A stretch of DNA of 64,000 nt, taken from NCBI RefSeq assembly GCF_001659605.2, contig NC_035176.2:23660847-23724846 (forward strand), in the 5' to 3' direction. The first letter of the stretch is position 1, and each line of letters opens with the position of its first letter. Below the pieces are notes generated by a model that ran no database searches, was not told the origin of the DNA, and saw only the letters and a list, made by a program, of their open reading frames with translations. The stretch comes from Manihot esculenta. Taxonomy: Eukaryota; Streptophyta; Magnoliopsida; Malpighiales; Euphorbiaceae. The translations under genes and the position numbers were made by a program. Shown here in pieces: positions 10,178 to 22,549 of this stretch.

Positions 10178-12110
10178 GTTGGCATTCCCTACATCTATTA
10201 TATTGGCAGCAGAGGCCTGGTTAACATCATCAACCCGTCCCTCCTTATAGTCGTCCTCGACCTCCTCCTCCTCCTCTGGAAGGATGTCGTCTATCTAAGA
10301 GAAGTTCTCATAAGGAAATCACTTTACTAGCTCTTTCTTCACATAATCTTGGTCCTTGACGAATATCTCTCCTCCCCGGCCACAATCTCTTGAAGCTCGA
10401 CCTCTAGCTCAGCAATTTTTTTTGAGGTAGCTCGATTATCCTCCACCTGAGATTGCAGCTCCTAAACTTGGCACTGAAGAATGGTCACTTGATCCTCAGA
10501 ACTTTTAGCCCGATTCTCAAGGGCAAGACAGAAAGCATTGGCCTCACCCAATTCTGTCTGGAGTTTGTCCACTGACTCTAGAGTCTCCTTCATAGTGCTT
10601 TCCACTTCATCAACCCGAATCTTCAGCCTCGAGCATTCCTCCACTAGGAGCCTTATGTCCATCTCCTAAGTACCAAACTCTCGCCTCAAGACTTTATTGT
10701 GCTCTTTGGCCACATAGACACAAAGCGCACTCTTCAGGGTGGAGTGCATGGCATTGTAAAAAAGATTTTCCATCTCGAACTCATTCAGGCGGCGACGATC
10801 CCTGAGCCTTAGGGCATTCTTAGTTAATAGGACGACCAGGGTAGGATCATCAAGGAGAGAAGGTGTCCGTGTTAGTGCCACCCATACACTAGATACTAGA
10901 AGGCCATAAGGAGTCAACACCCACATTCACAGGAATGGACTCAGTAGGAGCGGGGATGAAAGCAGAAGGCTCGAAAGCGGGGGCAAACTTAGAGGCGCCT
11001 ATGGCAGAAGACTCAAGCTTCAAGTGGGCTGACTCTTCTACTGTAGGTGAGGGTGGAGGAGGAAGCATGATCATCTCTACTTAGAGAGCATTCTTGGGAG
11101 GGGGACGAGTTGCCCCAGTGACAGCCTTGCCTTTGCGGGCAGCACGCGCCGCCTCAGCAAATTTGCTCCTTGACCCAACCATATCTTTACAAAAATCACA
11201 AAGTAAGTAGGTAAGATAGATTGAAATCTAAAATAAGACAGAAAGAAAGATACCTTTATCTCTGGCTAGGGAAGTGCTCTCCCTGAGGCTAGGAAGGCTA
11301 GGCAGATGAGGATCTTGAGTCTGGCTCGCCTAGATATGACTCTGCTAAGGCAGAACGACATTTCTCACTGCCTTGGTGATGTCCATTTTCTTTAGAGTCT
11401 TAGCCATTGTCAAGAGAAAGGCTAAAGCCTCATTCTCATTTCTCCTCGGTCGAACCCCATCTTCTCTCAGTTTTACCCATAGATTCTAGCTCATTTGGAG
11501 GCACCCAAAACCCCCGGACGTCCGTTGGTGAAAGACAAAAAAAACTTATTTTGTTACCACTTTAATGAAAAAGATATCCGGTCGAATATCGTCTGACATT
11601 TTCGCCCCCTAGAAACCAGAACTCTTCATTTTTACAGGTACTCAACTAGTACAGTTGGGAGACGAGGGTTACACTTGGCTTGATATTATTATTTAAACAA
11701 ACGAACCGAAAGGCTATCAAAATTCTCCAGGTATTAAGATGCAACTAGGCCACTGAAAGCTTATGGAATCGGAGGACATCAATAAAAAATAGACTCATGG
11801 AGAATCGGAGACCTGCTTTTAGTTACTCTTCGAAAACTATAATAGTATCCTATGTAGGGATCAGGTCATTTACGTAAACCCTTGAGAAAGGAGTAAAGAC
11901 ACGAAAGGTCTCTCGAGGAATTTGGTATGTATCATAAGGCGATCTACATCTTGCTCTAATAGGACAAACGGGATGTCACTAATTAGACTACCTTCGTTTT
12001 GTAGCCTCCCTTAATGGAACGGTAGAAGTCGGGACATGGATGGGACCGTTAGTGGAGGAGCCTGAGGTAGAACCTCCACTGGGGGTAAGAGAAGAAGAAG
12101 TATTCTTATT
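10178..12110 (-). pseudogene. PF04195-like ('putative gypsy-type transposon') gene, decayed
   Basis: Minus-strand translation in pieces gives, from the N-terminal side: a Ser/Thr/Pro-rich start (about 12000-12110); a globular domain (about 11640-11950) with LKAGLRF, FFIDVLRF and LNTWRILIAF, which resembles the plant PF04195 domain; a segment starting MVGSRSKFAEAARAARKGKA (about 11180); a heptad-rich coiled coil (about 10350-10930); and an acidic tail DDILPEEEEEVEDD near 10250. A GT...AG intron of 69 nt at 11185-11253 is plausible. In-frame stops are mostly TAG or TAA where Gln is expected, and at least one frameshift is present. The tail continues at 187-225 once element A is removed. Such genes usually travel with LTR elements; no LTR pair was found here. 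The family is recognised by pattern only. Confidence 0.6.
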
Positions 12111-12970
12111 TACTCTAAGAGGAAAAAAATAGAAATTACTGTGAATGTAAGGGAGTATAATCGAAAAAAGAGTGATCGAATCTTTCTGAAAGAAAAGATT
12201 ACAGATGGAGAAAAAGTGATATTTAGGAAAGAAGAAGGGTTCTTATAAGACGATTTTGACGATAGGTTTTAAATGCGACTAAAAAAATGGGGCAGCCATC
12301 ATTGCAGAGCTAGGTAGGCAAAATAACGTGATCAGTAAGGAACCAATCTCAATGGGCCACATGCCCTAGATCGTGAGAACAGCTATCACCTTCGAATATG
12401 AAAAATCGAAAACCAGTGAGAGACCTCTGATGCTACATAAGTATCGCCCAAAGTAGGCCATGAGTTGTCACTACAAAACAAGTCTACGTGGCAAGGATAT
12501 AATAAGTGAGTAACGCAGCCCATCTAAGAAAAGGAAGACCCGGACACCTTGACACCTGGTTCATCACTAAGATTCGTCCTCTCCTAGATAGGTCGAGTTT
12601 CGACATAAAGTTACCATTATCAGGTACTGTCCAGTGTATCCCTATTACATTTATAATCATGGAATCTCCGACTTATTAGCTCACGATATTCTTTATCTAG
12701 CAGCTGGCCACATCATCGCTGGATTATCAGGAAATATTATATTTATCTCTATCTTCTTACAATATAAAAAAAGAATGATCACAGAGACAAATGTACGCAA
12801 TTATTACACTACTCAAATTTTAAGTAATTTATAACATTCAACCTATTCTCCAAAATACTGACTTGAATATCGAATTAGCTGCCGTGAGTACCCACCACCT
12901 CACGTTCTATTTCTTGCAGGTCTAGTAAATTACAACACAACTCTATTTTTTAGTTACATTAGGTATTTAT

Positions 12971-13024
12971 TTAAATTAGTTGATACTTACCTATATTTCT
13001 TTTTTAAATTAGTTGATACTTACC
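12971..13024. repeat. Two-copy tandem repeat, 33-bp period
   Basis: TTAAATTAGTTGATACTTACC occurs at 12971-12991 and again at 13004-13024 with an AT-rich spacer, a simple local duplication in non-coding DNA. Confidence 0.85.
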
Positions 13025-15393
13025 AATGTAAGAAGAAATAGAAAAAAATTATGTGGTAATTTTTAAAATATTATTATTGAATACAATAATTGTTTTTGAA
13101 AATAAGTTATTAAATTTTATGAATATTTTTCATCAATAATTTTTTTATATATTTAAATAATTGTTAAAAAATAAAATTTATATAAATTCATTATGAATAT
13201 TGCAGCAATTAAGAGATTTTAAATTAATTCATGGAACCGAATATTTAAAAATGGATTATTCTAAAAATAAATATCAATATGATGAACATGGCTTTATATT
13301 GAATTAAATTTTTAACTTTAGAATTTTTTATTTTTCAGTAAATAAAAAAATTGATAATTTTTATGTGATGAGATTATAGTAATTGAAATTTAAAAATATA
13401 TAAATAAAAAAATTAATTTTTCTTTTTACATAAAAATAACAAAAAATAAATATGCAATAAAGTATCTTTTTAAGTATGCTTGTTAAGTTTAATAGTAAAC
13501 TCTGCTTGATCCATTTTAAGGCTCATTTTCAATATATTTGGTCGTAAATTTTGGTTAATCCATTTTAAGTGTTAATTTGTAAATGTTTTGATAATTATTA
13601 ATATAATTTTATATTAATAATAGATATAAGAAATCAATTATTTTTTACATTATGAGTGAATTTTGGATCATTATCTGTTTTTAATGAAATGAGATTTAAT
13701 AATTAAATTTAAAAAATTTTCAATAAAAATTAAAATTTAATATGATAATTTTTTTTTACCCTATACGTTTTTTAGAATGTTCAAATAAACAAAAAAAAAA
13801 TTTTTTTTTGCTCAAATTAACCCATGGATCCATTTTTGCCAAAAATATTAAACAAATATTATCTATACTTTATCAATAAAATATTAATTTTAAATTTTAA
13901 GTAATAAAAGATACATAACGAATAGTCCAAGGCCAATAAAAAGCATATACAAGCCCACAATGATCTCTAGCCCTAAAAGATTACCCAAATAACAAAAAAC
14001 CCTAGAGATCCAAAAGTCTCCCTAACCTGGGTTAGATTCGAATGAAAACTAAACAGATGCTGCAACTCGGTTGCTGGAAAGTGCAGCCACTACTGACAGT
14101 GGCCACATTGGCGGTGGTTATATGCTCTCGCTACAAACAAGCAAAGAAATGGCTTAGAGACACCCCCTAAGGACCAAGGAGAAGACAAAAAGCCATGAAC
14201 AAGAGCTTCCAAGACGAAGAAGAGGAGGCCATTATTGTTGCATGCAAAACTGGATCGACTCAAAAACAGAGGAAAAACTTGAACTCAATACCACAAAGAG
14301 CAAATCTAAATAACACAGCAAAAGGTAGAGGCAGTTTGACTCTTTGGCATCTCCTTAATGCCTTTCAGGTCTCTACAAATCTTACGAGTCACCACTGGCT
14401 ATTCAACGCTTTTCTTCACCATTGGTGGATAAGGACAAAAGGGGAGACCAGATTTGAATACTCTGGAGGACCTACATAGAAACCAGCAAAAAAAAACCAA
14501 CCACACCTATAAACAAAAATGCAAAAGAGAAAATAGAAGTCGTAGCAATATATTTCTCGCCCTAAAGCACCCCCAAAGAAAACCAAGAAACCGTATTTAC
14601 AATCCCACCTAATGGCGGAGAGGAAGAGCCATGGTCAGGCAAGTGATCTAAATGCATTCGTAATTTTGCAGGGCTAAAAACATACAGTCAAGGCTGGATT
14701 AAGTGATTAAATCCCAAGGAAAGCATGTATAAACAACCCTAGTAACATCCAAACTAAAGTAAAAAAAAAAAAAAAAAAGTCAATAAATAATAAAGAAATC
14801 CTATAAGAAGAATCAGGTCAAACCAACCAAGATTCGATACACTAAAGGGATTTTGCCTCTCCTCCATTACTTCTCTTTTTCTCTCCAACCATTATCTATT
14901 GATGCATGAGACTTGAGAAGAACATAGTAAAATCAAAACAAAACATTAGAAGCACATAGGCCCTTTAAAGGCATTAGAGTGAACAAAAGATAAAGTTTTC
15001 AAATAACACAACAACCGATCGAAGTGGGTCGTGGAGATTTACCATGTAAGCTAGCAGGGGGAGGCAGTAGAGCTTTAGGGTTAGCCTATACCCACATTGA
15101 TAGTTTAAGGATCTAAAGAATACTCCATCCAAGCAGTATAAGACAATCCCTGTGGCAAACTCATAGATGTAGACATAACCCAAATTCTCATCTTTAAGCC
15201 ACACTCTAGATCTAGACCCACAAAATCACAAATATCTTTGACCATTTTTTGTTTAAATGAAAATTGGGAGAGTAGAAAATCTGAGACCTCTCAAATGTAT
15301 TTAAATATACTTATCACCAGACTAATTCTGTGAGATATTGTATTATTTTTATAATGTCTTTTTTCATATATAAATCAGGCATGCTTCGAATAT

Positions 15394-15459
15394 ATTGAAC
15401 AACTTATTACAATAAGTGACATTGATATTGAACTACTTATTACAATAAGTGACATTCTT
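15394..15459. repeat. Two-copy tandem repeat, 33-bp unit
   Basis: A 33-bp unit starting ATTGAACAACTTATTACAAT is repeated head to tail with a few mismatches. Each unit also contains the inverted pair TTATT/AATAA around AC. It is probably a replication-slippage product. Confidence 0.85.
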
Positions 15460-16166
15460 GATTTACTTCATGAATTACTAAAGTTTTGTATGATTAGATA
15501 GCAACAATAATTTACTTTATAAAATAGCATAAACTATTTAAAAATATATAATATTTATAGTTTCTAAACCATAGATTATTATACTTTAAATATTTCAACA
15601 TATTTATTTCAATAATCAAGAATTTTACCACATGTTATTATACATGAACTAAACCTTTAGTTTACAATATAAGAGCTCCACTCAAGGTGGTGAATATAGA
15701 ATATATCAAGAGATCCAAAAAGCCTATAGAATTTAAATTTCTTTTAGTGCTCTCATCTTCCCATGTCACAACTTTAAATTATAAAATATTAAGTCTTATT
15801 TAGTTCAACGATGAATTATAAAATTCACAATTTTTTTCTTATTTAATTTCATAATTTTTATATAATTTTGATATAAATATTTAATTTTAATTTGAATTTA
15901 ATTTTGGACAGGTTTGTAAGCAGAAGTTGATAAAATGGACAAAAAAAACTGAATTAAAGAATTTTTGCACTAAAGGTTACAACCTTGACCAAACCTATAA
16001 CCAAGGCGATTGAGAGATAAGATAGATTTTGCCACCTAAATAAGGATAAAATCAGCTTCAAGTGGAGTCAAATTAAATCAAAATCAATCGAATATAAGAT
16101 TAGGATAGAGATAAGATAGGAATAATAGATTTTATTTTAAATTATTACGTTTTATTTTTTTGTGCC

Positions 16167-16174
16167 TATATAAA
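16167..16174 (+). promoter_or_regulatory. Probable TATA box of the element D LTR
   Basis: CCTATATAAAGGCTCC lies about 980 bp before the primer site and is followed by a pyrimidine-rich stretch. This fits an LTR promoter. Confidence is limited because the LTR start is unknown. Confidence 0.45.
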
Positions 16175-17150
16175 GGCTCCTAGCATTAAACCTAAAGAAT
16201 TATATTCTACCTCTCTCCCTCCTTTCCTCTCTTGCTGCCCCCCACCTTCTTCTCCATCTTCTTATTTTCTTCTTCTTCTCTTCTTTTTCTTTTCCTTAGT
16301 TGTTATAATTTTATTATGGCCATGAGAGACTAAACATTTATTTTCAGTTGAAGGTTAATTTAAATTGAGATTTGTTCAAGTTGTGAGGTTATGCACTACA
16401 ATTCTCTTCATCTTATTTCTATTTTTTGTCAATTTCTGATTTCGAGAAATACCACCTCCATTGTTGTTTTCTTGAGAATTCAAGAGGCCTATTGAATCTC
16501 TTGGGAAAATAACTTATAGCTAATTAATCTAATTAAATCCGTAATTGTTTAATTGGGTTAATAACAAGTAGTAATTAACATATAGATTTGATTTAAATAA
16601 AACACGTGTTTTTATTGATCAAGTTTGGATTTTTCTCTCTTAATGCAGTTGACTAATTAAATCTACACGCGTGTTGAGATTATTAGTTAACTAGAAATTA
16701 ATTTAAGCACGAAGTGAATTAATTTATTCATAAGGAAGAATTGGTGGAATTTGCGTGTTTGACCACTATAACCAACCAATAGATGATAGCATGAATTATT
16801 TTTTCTAACCAATGATTATTCGCAAAGCACCTCAATTTGATTACCTTCAGCTGAAAGTCTTAACTATTTATTTGTTTCTCAAATTTCAATTGCATTGTTT
16901 ATTATTATTTTTTCCTTTTAAATTTATTTTTATTGGCTTGCCCAAGGCACAACCACTTTCATAAAAAAGAAAAACTCTCTTCTTCTCACTTTTTCTTATT
17001 AAACTATTTCTCTATTTCAATTTGGTCATTTAAATTAAGCAGAATTGAGACTTTTGTGGGATCGATACTCACTCACCTTATCTACAAATTCTTATCAATT
17101 AAGAAAAGAGAAATAAATTTTAATTTGACGAATTCGACACTCGTCAAATT

Positions 17151-17168
17151 TGGGCGTCGTTGTCGGGA
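17151..17168 (+). other. Decayed primer-binding site of element D (tRNA-Asp type)
   Basis: TGGGCGTCGTTGTCGGGA is a mutated form of TGGCGCCGTTGCCGGGG, which is intact, on the minus strand, in the two F copies. It follows a TCGTCA end at 17146 and precedes the gag ATG at 17194, as expected. Confidence 0.7.
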
Positions 17169-17193
17169 CCTCTAACAATTTATTTTTATTTTT

Positions 17194-18152
17194 ATGACCA
17201 GATCTGAGAATAGCATGATTCAGTTTGATTCAAAAATTGAGAAGACTGCAAAAAGGTTAAGAAAATCAACCAAGTTACAAAAGCAGGCCAAATCGGGAGC
17301 CTCTCAACCATCTGCCCGATCTCCTTTGCGCATCGAAGAAACCTCATCTTCAACACCAACCAAGCCTCCAATTGACACAACCAACGAGACAATATGGCCG
17401 CAGCTACTGTCATTGAAGAGCAACCCATTTGCATCATATACCCAGTATTGAATGCACCCTTGGAATTATGAACAGGTATGATTCATATGTTACCAAAATT
17501 TCAAGGTTTGGAGAATGAAGACCCCATCGTCATCTAAAGGAGTTTTATATGGTTTGTTCAAATATGATACCACAAGGTATAACTGACGAATAAATAAGAT
17601 TGGTAGCTTTTCCTTTCACTTTAATTGAATCTGCTAAGGATTGGCTCTACTATTTGCCCCCAAGTTCAATCACAACTTGGGTGCAAATTAGAGACTTATT
17701 CTTAGAAATATTTTTTCCAATGACTAAAGCATCATCAGTAAGAAAGAAAATAAGTGGAATTAAACAAAGAAAAAATGAAACTTTACATGAATATTGGGAA
17801 ATGTATAAGAAATTAATTGCAAGTTATCCAAAACATAGAATCACTCCAAAACATCTTAACCTTCACTTCTACGAAGAACTTTTGCCATTAGAACAAAGGA
17901 TGATTGATGCTGCTAGTGGAGGTGCCATTTTAGAAATGGAACCTGAAGAAGGTAAAACCTTAATCTCAAAAATAGCCGCCAATTCTAGACAATATGGCTA
18001 AGAAGAGGACATTCCAAGAAATGCCAATGAAGTAAGTATTGCATCTTTATATTCTAAAATTTCACAACTAACAGCTATAATTCAATAATTGGCTGTAGGG
18101 AATAATGCACGAACTTGTGGCATTTGCAAACAAACAGATCACCCCACAGATA
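17194..18152 (+). pseudogene. gag: Element D gag, N-terminal part, broken
   Basis: The start MTRSENSMIQFDSKIEKT aligns with the F gag start MTRSEHRDTLPFDSEIERT. After about 85 codons the frame is lost near 17445 and resumes as the conserved Gag core FTLIESAKDWLYYLPPSSIT (17600-18001), with further stops near 18001 and 18087. The last residues, CGICKQTDHPTDM, are the first three ligands (C, C, H) of a CX2CX4HX4C zinc knuckle; the fourth Cys lies at 25879 beyond copia element C. Unlike F, the N-terminal region has no TTCGGC motif. Confidence 0.8.
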
Positions 18153-19624
18153 TGTTAGTGTATATGCCCTAGGCCATTATCTTGGACCTTTTTGTATGTC
18201 ATTTTGGTTATTAATAAAAGAAGTTTTTATCATTATTATTTGTTTGCATGTTACATAATAATGATTATCATCCCTGGTTACTTATTATTATGTTGATAAT
18301 AATAAAATATAACTGGTATAATTATTGATTGATAATCATGAGATGATTATGTATATGTTGATATAATTCAATAATCATAAATACTTGTTAGAGAACAAAG
18401 TATTGGATGGACCCGCATTGAGATCACTACATGGGTCATTGTCATAAGTGAATCTCAAAGTAGTTATGTCTTAATCCTTTGACTTGAGATTGTCATAGTT
18501 TCCAACATAAGGACTATTATGTTTTGACATAACCAAACATTGTCTTTAATCGGACAATCATAAAGGTTATGATTGAGCATAATAGAAATTATGTAGAGGA
18601 TAATGAACAATCAAGATAGGATTTGTCCCTCTCTATGAGAGAGATATCTTCTGGGCCCCTCGATAAGTGAGACTGAGAAATGCATGGCCGTGCTCAAATG
18701 AATTGATAGTGTGATCAAAATCATTTGAATTTATCAGTCTACTTAGAGATCAAGAAATCATAAGTTTGAACATTATAAGTTTGACATTGACCATGACTTA
18801 TGTTCAAACTAGATATCGTGTGACAAAAGGATTAATACATGTTCTATTTAATAGGCTATATCGGACTATTGATCCTCATATTAGTTGGGTAGTCATAATG
18901 TCTTATATTAGTTGGGTAGTCATAATGTCTTGCTAGAGGCCACTTATGACTTATAGGCCTTGTTGGACTTGGCCTATTGCCAATTAATGTGAGCCTATTG
19001 GGTCACACACAAGAACGTTATTGATGTGCTATATTAATGGGCTAAAAGCCCATTAGTATAATTAATAATAATAATGTGTTATTATTATTAATTATTTATT
19101 ATTATAAGATAATAATATTTAAAAGATCTGCAGTCTATCTGTAACTGTTATAGATAAAGAACTCTATCACATAAAGATATTTGAGTATCTGTAAGATTGT
19201 GATAGTGGATTCTGAATACAATTCTTTTGGGAAAAGAGTAGTACAACTCTTTTAGGAAAAGAGTTGTGGAAAAACAAAAAGACTGAAACATATAAATACT
19301 CTTTCTACGAAGAAAGAGTTGACGACAGTTTTTAGAAAATTCAGTCTAACCGTTGCAGATTGTGGAGCATATAATCTATCCATCCTTGAGAGAGCTAGCA
19401 CTCTAGAAGGATAGAAGACGTTCGTATGGATACCATTGAGGGTGTTCGTTTGAAAAGGCAGCACCATCAGTCCGGTATTGTTTCTTCTTGATGAGATTAA
19501 CAGGTTAGTCTCATATCCATCTTATTAATTAAACGAAGCACTCGGATTCTGGAAAAGGAAATCAACAGAGATTTTATTTTTCCACTGCGCAACTGGATTG
19601 CAATAATCTCGGGATTTCCCAACA
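18153..19624 (+). repeat. 5' LTR of copia element C
   Basis: This 1472-bp LTR matches the 3' LTR closely but carries an extra 27-bp tandem copy of ATTAGTTGGGTAGTCATAAT plus neighbours near 18887-18928. It contains several short inverted repeats, such as TAATAATAAT/ATTATTATTA near 19065. Confidence 0.92.
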
Positions 19625-19625
19625 G

Positions 19626-19637
19626 TGGTATCAGAGC
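19626..19637 (+). other. Primer-binding site of element C (initiator tRNA-Met type)
   Basis: TGGTATCAGAGC one base after the LTR end is the standard plant copia primer-binding site. Confidence 0.85.
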
Positions 19638-19859
19638 CAGGTTGTGCTTTTCGTTTAAATTAATTATGCCATAATTGATATTATATATGCGATATATATT
19701 TATTAGAATGGCATGATAATTATGGATAAATGATTGGATCATTTAGAAAATTTTAAATTTTTTATTAGAAAAAATTAAAATAAATAAATAATTAAATTAA
19801 AAAAAAAAAGAGAAATCAATTTCTGAAAATCATGTTCACGAGGAACACGATTCCTGTGG

Positions 19860-19927
19860 CCATGGTCAGCTGCTGTGAATAGTGCGGCAGAAGATGGGCC
19901 ATGGTCAGCTGCTGTGAATAGTGCGGC
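19860..19927 (+). repeat. Short tandem duplication in the copia leader
   Basis: CCATGGTCAGCTGCTGTGAA and the following nine bases are present twice, 39 bp apart. The unit contains CAGCTG and stands out as GC-rich in an AT-rich leader. Confidence 0.85.
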
Positions 19928-20027
19928 GGCGACTAGGGAAGAAGATGCAGTTACAAGCCAAATTATGATTTGGTCCCTGCAATTTTGAAGATTTTTCAAA
20001 CATAGTCTTTTGTGCAGAAAATAAATT

Positions 20028-20370
20028 TTAAATTATTTTCTTTTAGTCTTTAAATTAGATTTAAATGACTATATTTTATTATTTTATCATATATTAGTAT
20101 GAGATACTATGCATTACTGTCTATATATATATGTATGCATATAGGATGCTATAATATATATATGCAAGACAAAATAATTATAAAAAAATAAATTATTTTA
20201 TTTTAGTCTTTAAATCAGATTTAAATGACTATGTAAAATAATTTTATTTGAATTTTTATTATTTTGTTATACATTAGTATGAGATACTATGCATAATAGT
20301 CTCTATATATATATATATATATGTATGCATATTGGATGCTATAATATATATATATGCAAGACAAAATAGT
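20028..20370 (+). repeat. Tandem duplication of about 170 bp in the copia leader
   Basis: Two diverged head-to-tail copies share TAGTCTTTAAAT, GATTTAAATGACTAT, TTAGTATGAGATACTATGCA, an AT dinucleotide run, and GCAAGACAAAAT at the end. The second copy has about 20 extra bases and a longer AT run. It lies between the primer site and the gag start. Confidence 0.8.
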
Positions 20371-20832
20371 TAAAATTAAAATTGAACCCTCACTCTAAAA
20401 TTTTAAGTTTTAATGCCACCCATATATTAAACACCTATCAAGACTAAGATCACCAAAATGCAGGTTTTGCCAAATCCTAGTAAGATAGGATGAGTAATGG
20501 TTACTCATTTATTTAATTTTGGTTGAACTTAATTAGGCTATCAAAACGGTTTTGGGCCTAAGGCATTAGATGGGGTATAACATGCATTTGACATATGATG
20601 TCAATACCTCATAATCTAAGAGTTACATTAGATGTAATTGGTAAGGGGTTACCTACCTAAATAACTTAATTCTAAACGTCATGCCAAAGCTGACTTAGAA
20701 TTAGGTGAAATATGGATCTTAGCCCACTAAAATATTATTATTATTTTGAGGGTTATATTTTAGTGGGAGATTATTATCACCTCAATATTAATTTACTAAA
20801 TTAATTATGTTTGCATATTTTTGTAGATAATT

Positions 20833-21660
20833 ATGGCTGCTAATAACAATTCCACCTTATCACTGCGATCTATCCTTGAGAAGGATAAACTGAAAGAAAA
20901 TGGGACTAATTTTGTTGACTGGTTTAGAAACTTGAGAATTATTCTCAAGCAAGAGAAAAAGTCCTATGTGCTTGATGAAGCTATCCCAGAACCACCTCCT
21001 GCTGATGCTACTAATGCTGTTAAGAACAAGCATAAGAAGCATATGGATGATTCTAATGAAATTGAATGTCTTATGTTGGCAACTATGTGCCCAGAACTTC
21101 AGAAGGATCTGGAGCACCTTGAGGCCTATGAGATGAGTGTCCATCTCAAACAGGCTTTTCAACAACAAGCTAGGCAGGACAGGTTTGAAACCACCATCGA
21201 GCAAAATGGCTGAAGGTGATTCAGTTAGTGCTCATGTTTTATAGATGAAAGGCTACATGGATCACCTTGCTAGGCTTGGCTATCCTCTGAGTTTAGAACT
21301 CTCTACGGATCTGATCCTACATTCTTTACTTGGCAGTTTTTCTCAATTTGTCATGAACTATAACATGAACAATATGGAGAAATCCATTCCTGAGCTGCAT
21401 GGGATGCTAAAGACAGCTGAGGTAAATATCAAGAAAAGGCCTACCCAAATTTTGAATGTCAATAAGGGTAAGCCCATGAAAAATAAGGGAAAGCCCAAGT
21501 CTAAAGGTGGTAATGGGCCTAAGGGAAGAGGCAAGCCTAAATGGCAATCCAAGATAAAAGTTCCTAAGGAAATAGTTCCTAAGGAAGGAATCTGCTTCCA
21601 TTGCAAGGAACCAGGGCATTGGAAGAAAAATTGCAAACTCTATTTGGATGAGTGCAAGAA
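20833..21660 (+). pseudogene. gag: Copia element C gag, broken
   Basis: The start is the ATG at 20833 (MAANNNSTLSLRSIL), with the copia Gag core FVDWFRNLRIILKQEK. A frameshift near 21195 leads to a TGA at 21211 in the first frame, and the continuing frame has a TAG at 21242-21244 before MKGYMDHLARLGYP. The C-terminal region is Lys/Gly/Pro-rich and ends in one zinc knuckle, CFHCKEPGHWKKNC, near 21592-21633. Gag would coat the RNA in the particle; this copy cannot make it in one piece. Confidence 0.88.
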
Positions 21661-22549
21661 GAAGAAGAGTAGTGAGACTACGACTTCAGGTATTTATGTT
21701 ATAGATATTAATTTATCTATTTCTACTTCATGGGTATTAGTTACCGGATGTGGCTCTCACATTTGTACAAATGTGAAGAGTTTCAAAAGGAGTAGAAAAC
21801 TGAAAAAGGGCGATGTGGACCTACGTGTAGGCAATGGAGCAAGAGTTGCTGCTATGGCTGTAGGGACATATGAACTTGTGTTGCCCAATGGGCTTTTGTT
21901 AGTTTTGAACAATTGCTTTTATGTTCCCACTTTGAGTAGGAATATTATTTCAGTTTCTGTTTTGGACGATGAAGGCTTTTCATTTCTTATTAAGAATAAG
22001 AAATGCTCCATTAATAAAGATTATTTGCTTTATTGTATTGCAAATTCATATGATGGCCTTTATATCCTTAATCTAGATGATTCTAGAGACAACAATATCT
22101 ATAACATAACTTCTAAGAAAACTAAGCCAAATGAGTTAAACCCAATATATTTATGGCACTATCGTCTTAGTCATATAAATGAGAATCGCATATCTAAACT
22201 CCATAAGGATGGTTTATTAGATTCATTTGATTTTGAATCATTTGAAAATTGTGAATCTTGTTTGCTTGGTAAGATGATAAAGGACCCTTTTACTGGACAA
22301 GGTCAAAAGGCTTCAGATGTATTAGGCTTAGTACATACAGATGTATATGGCCCACTAAGCATTAGTGCCAGGAGAGGTTATCAGTACTTCATTACATTCA
22401 CTGATGATTTCAGTAGGCATAACTATGTCTACCTAATGAAGCATAAGCATGAATTTTTGAAATGTTTAGAACTTTTCAAAATGAAGTACAAAATCAACTT
22501 GGTAGAACTATTAAAGTGCTTCGATCTGATCGAGGTGGTTAATATTTGA
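21661..22549 (+). pseudogene. pol: Copia element C protease and integrase N-terminal half
   Basis: Protease region: the active site reads VLVTGCGSHIC where copia elements have DTGCGSH, so the catalytic Asp is Val (near 21741). Next come the integrase zinc domain LWHYRLSHINENR...CESCLLGK (about 22150-22275) and the start of the integrase core, HTDVYGPLS and FITFTDDFSR. A one-base deletion near 22478 shifts the frame; in the other frame LRSDRGG follows, with a TAA in place of the next Glu codon, before the frame opens again at 22546. Confidence 0.85.

Larger units (their letters stand above)
12111..15900. other. AT-rich intergenic or degraded repeat DNA
   Basis: No gene could be supported. The proximal part (12111-12930) lies upstream of the PF04195-like gene and may be its leader or old LTR. 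The rest is strongly AT-rich with homopolymer runs, including an A run near 14761-14778, and two short tandem duplications listed separately. Small open frames, such as those at 14195-14479 and 14974-15204, show no domain or family resemblance. Boundaries to element D are approximate. Confidence 0.5.

Noticed and set aside
14195..14479. A 94-codon plus-strand frame in the AT-rich region.
   Set aside because: No domain, no family resemblance and a poly-Lys/Asn/Gln composition typical of chance frames.
16933..17175. An 80-codon frame just before the D primer site.
   Set aside because: It crosses the LTR end and primer site of element D and cannot be a gene of its own.
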